NCBI GenBank assembly: GCA_964527535.1
Contig: CAZGPW010000059.1
Span: 1-7,961, forward strand
Direction of reading: 5' to 3'
Length of the DNA: 7,961 nt
DNA from: JAQIBY01 sp964527535
GTDB lineage: Bacteria; Bacteroidota; Bacteroidia; Bacteroidales; ML635J-15
Shown here: positions 6,732-7,961 of the stretch, one piece after another
Position numbering within the stretch: the first letter of the stretch is position 1
Layout: every line of letters starts with the position of its first letter
Notes under the pieces: model-generated
Told to the model about the DNA's origin: nothing
Seen by the model: only the letters and a program-made list of their open reading frames with translations
Database searches by the model: none
Made by a program: the position numbers and the translations under genes

Positions 6732-7961
6732 TTATTTTACGATGGTTAATTCATCTAACAGGTTATCTGCATCAGCATAAATATCCATTACCCATAATAC
6801 GTATCTTGAATCAACATTGATACAACGCTGAAGATTTTCTTCAAATTCAATATCCCCGCTCATGGCTTCAGTGTTTCCATCAAAAGCAAGGCCTATTAAA
6901 TTACCTTCACCATCCATTACAGGGGACCCTGAATTACCACCTGTAATGTCATTATCCGTAATGAAACACACAGGCAATTCTCCTTTATCATTTGTGTAAT
7001 GGCCAAACTTTTCATCATTATACAATTGATGCATACGATTCGGTAGATCAAACTCCATATCATCCGGATCGGCTTTGTCCATTATGCCTTCCAATGTAGT
7101 GTAATAATCATAGACCACCCCGTCGCGCGGCTCATATCCCATACATGTTCCGTATGTAAGGCGTATGGTAGAATTGGCGTCGGGATAAAACTGAAATTTC
7201 TTGTTGATTTCCATTAATCCCTGCACAAAATAGCGCCTTGCCTGCTCAAGGCTTTTGGATTTTTCGTCCATTTTACCGGAAACATTTCTGTACATTGACA
7301 AAATGGAGGTTCCCATTTTATAAACGGGATCTTTTTCCAGGTTCTTTGCTTTCGGGTTATCCAGAAAATCCATCATACTTTCTTCATCAGCAAAAATGCT
7401 TTTGGGGTTAAAAAATGACTTTGTGAAAATATTGTCTGTGTATTCCTCAAAATCCCCGTTATACTTATCATGCATTTCGGCAAAAAATTCAGGATAATAA
7501 AGAGGGTCTATGTTTTCAGCGAAATAATCAAACAAAGCAGCAATGAGTTTTCGTTCAGTATCAGGATTGTAATTTTTATAAAACTCTTTGGCTTTTTCTC
7601 TGAACTTATCAACGGCTTTTTGCTTCTCCTCGTCGGAAAGGTCTTCGTTTTTAAGCTGATTCAAAAACCCCATGGATTGAAATGAAAAAACCGGCAAATC
7701 GGGCCCGATTAACAGGGCTTCAAGCAAAAACTGTTTTGCAAGTGCATGTTCTTTTCTGCGCTCATACACCACTTCAATTGTATCCAGTACGTTAAGGTAT
7801 TTTTTTGACCGGATACTTTCAGCCCATTTCTGATATTTTGTTTCCATGGCTTGTTTTTGTCCCATGGTATTGAGTTTTTTCAGGGCAATGTTTTGTTCAT
7901 AAGAATACTTCCAATAATTTGAGCTCCTTGCATATTTTGAAGCATATTGCAATTTTATTTT
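6732..7961 (-). CDS. S46 family dipeptidyl-peptidase, DPP7-like, C-terminal part (5' end outside window)
   Basis: The frame is open to the window edge at 7961, giving the last 409 residues of a protein whose family is usually about 700-720 residues. The TTG at 7952 is not taken as a start. The family (Peptidase_S46) removes dipeptides from peptide N-termini, usually in the periplasm, and supports growth on peptides. The fragment opens in the alpha-helical domain (YASKYARSSNYWKY) and ends with the second half of the chymotrypsin-like domain. The catalytic serine sits in NDITGGNSGSP (codon 6930-6932). The conserved AFDGN, EAMSGDIEFE, and INVDSRYVLWVMD follow. The residue 18 after the catalytic serine is Gly (codon 6876-6878). 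In known enzymes this position (673 when the serine is 655) is Gly in DPP7 and Arg in the Asp/Glu-specific DPP11, so preference for hydrophobic or uncharged residues is inferred. The catalytic His and Asp and any signal peptide lie outside the window. A terminator follows the stop. Confidence 0.93.
   Translation of the reverse strand, partial: KIKLQYASKYARSSNYWKYSYEQNIALKKLNTMGQKQAMETKYQKWAESIRSKKYLNVLDTIEVVYERRKEHALAKQFLLEALLIGPDLPVFSFQSMGFLNQLKNEDLSDEEKQKAVDKFREKAKEFYKNYNPDTERKLIAALFDYFAENIDPLYYPEFFAEMHDKYNGDFEEYTDNIFTKSFFNPKSIFADEESMMDFLDNPKAKNLEKDPVYKMGTSILSMYRNVSGKMDEKSKSLEQARRYFVQGLMEINKKFQFYPDANSTIRLTYGTCMGYEPRDGVVYDYYTTLEGIMDKADPDDMEFDLPNRMHQLYNDEKFGHYTNDKGELPVCFITDNDITGGNSGSPVMDGEGNLIGLAFDGNTEAMSGDIEFEENLQRCINVDSRYVLWVMDIYADADNLLDELTIVK

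Overview
The window reads as an accessory-to-housekeeping stretch of a Bacteroidota chromosome, probably Bacteroidales/Marinilabiliales-like, though the genus cannot be told. The reasons are an S46 dipeptidyl-peptidase (a family concentrated in Bacteroidota), a signal peptide-TPR-TM-SpoIIE phosphatase of a layout common in that phylum, AT-rich DNA, and mostly no Shine-Dalgarno sequence before the start codons. No tRNA, rRNA, CRISPR array, insertion sequence or integrase was found.

Positions 1-3081 (+ strand) hold two overlapping genes. The first is the 3' end of a COG2865-type ATP-binding regulator. It has the end of an ATPase-like domain, a linker made of four exact 12-bp repeats (VTEN x4), and a winged-helix DNA-binding tail. 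Its stop codon overlaps the start of the second gene (ATGA). That gene encodes an 872-residue protein made of two complete, diverged copies of a GT-B-type glycosyltransferase in one chain. The second copy starts with ATA AAA AAA GTC CTC where the first has ATG AAA AAA GTC CTC, which looks like a fossil start codon.

Positions 3212-5056 (+ strand) encode a probable membrane-spanning signalling phosphatase. It has a signal peptide, about six TPR repeats predicted to lie in the periplasm, a coiled coil, one membrane helix and a cytoplasmic SpoIIE/PP2C domain with all its metal-binding aspartates.

Positions 5116-7961 (- strand) converge on it. Reading in the direction of transcription, there is the C-terminal 57% or so of a DPP7-like S46 peptidase (cut by the window edge), then a strand-specific intrinsic terminator, then glutamyl-tRNA synthetase (gltX). 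Only about 40 bases separate the terminator's U-tract from the gltX start.

The genes do not form one evident pathway. The regulator and double glycosyltransferase may be one transcription unit. The phosphatase, gltX and the peptidase look independent. I see no convincing new multi-gene system. The features most worth following up are the tandem glycosyltransferase fusion and the repeat linker of the upstream regulator.
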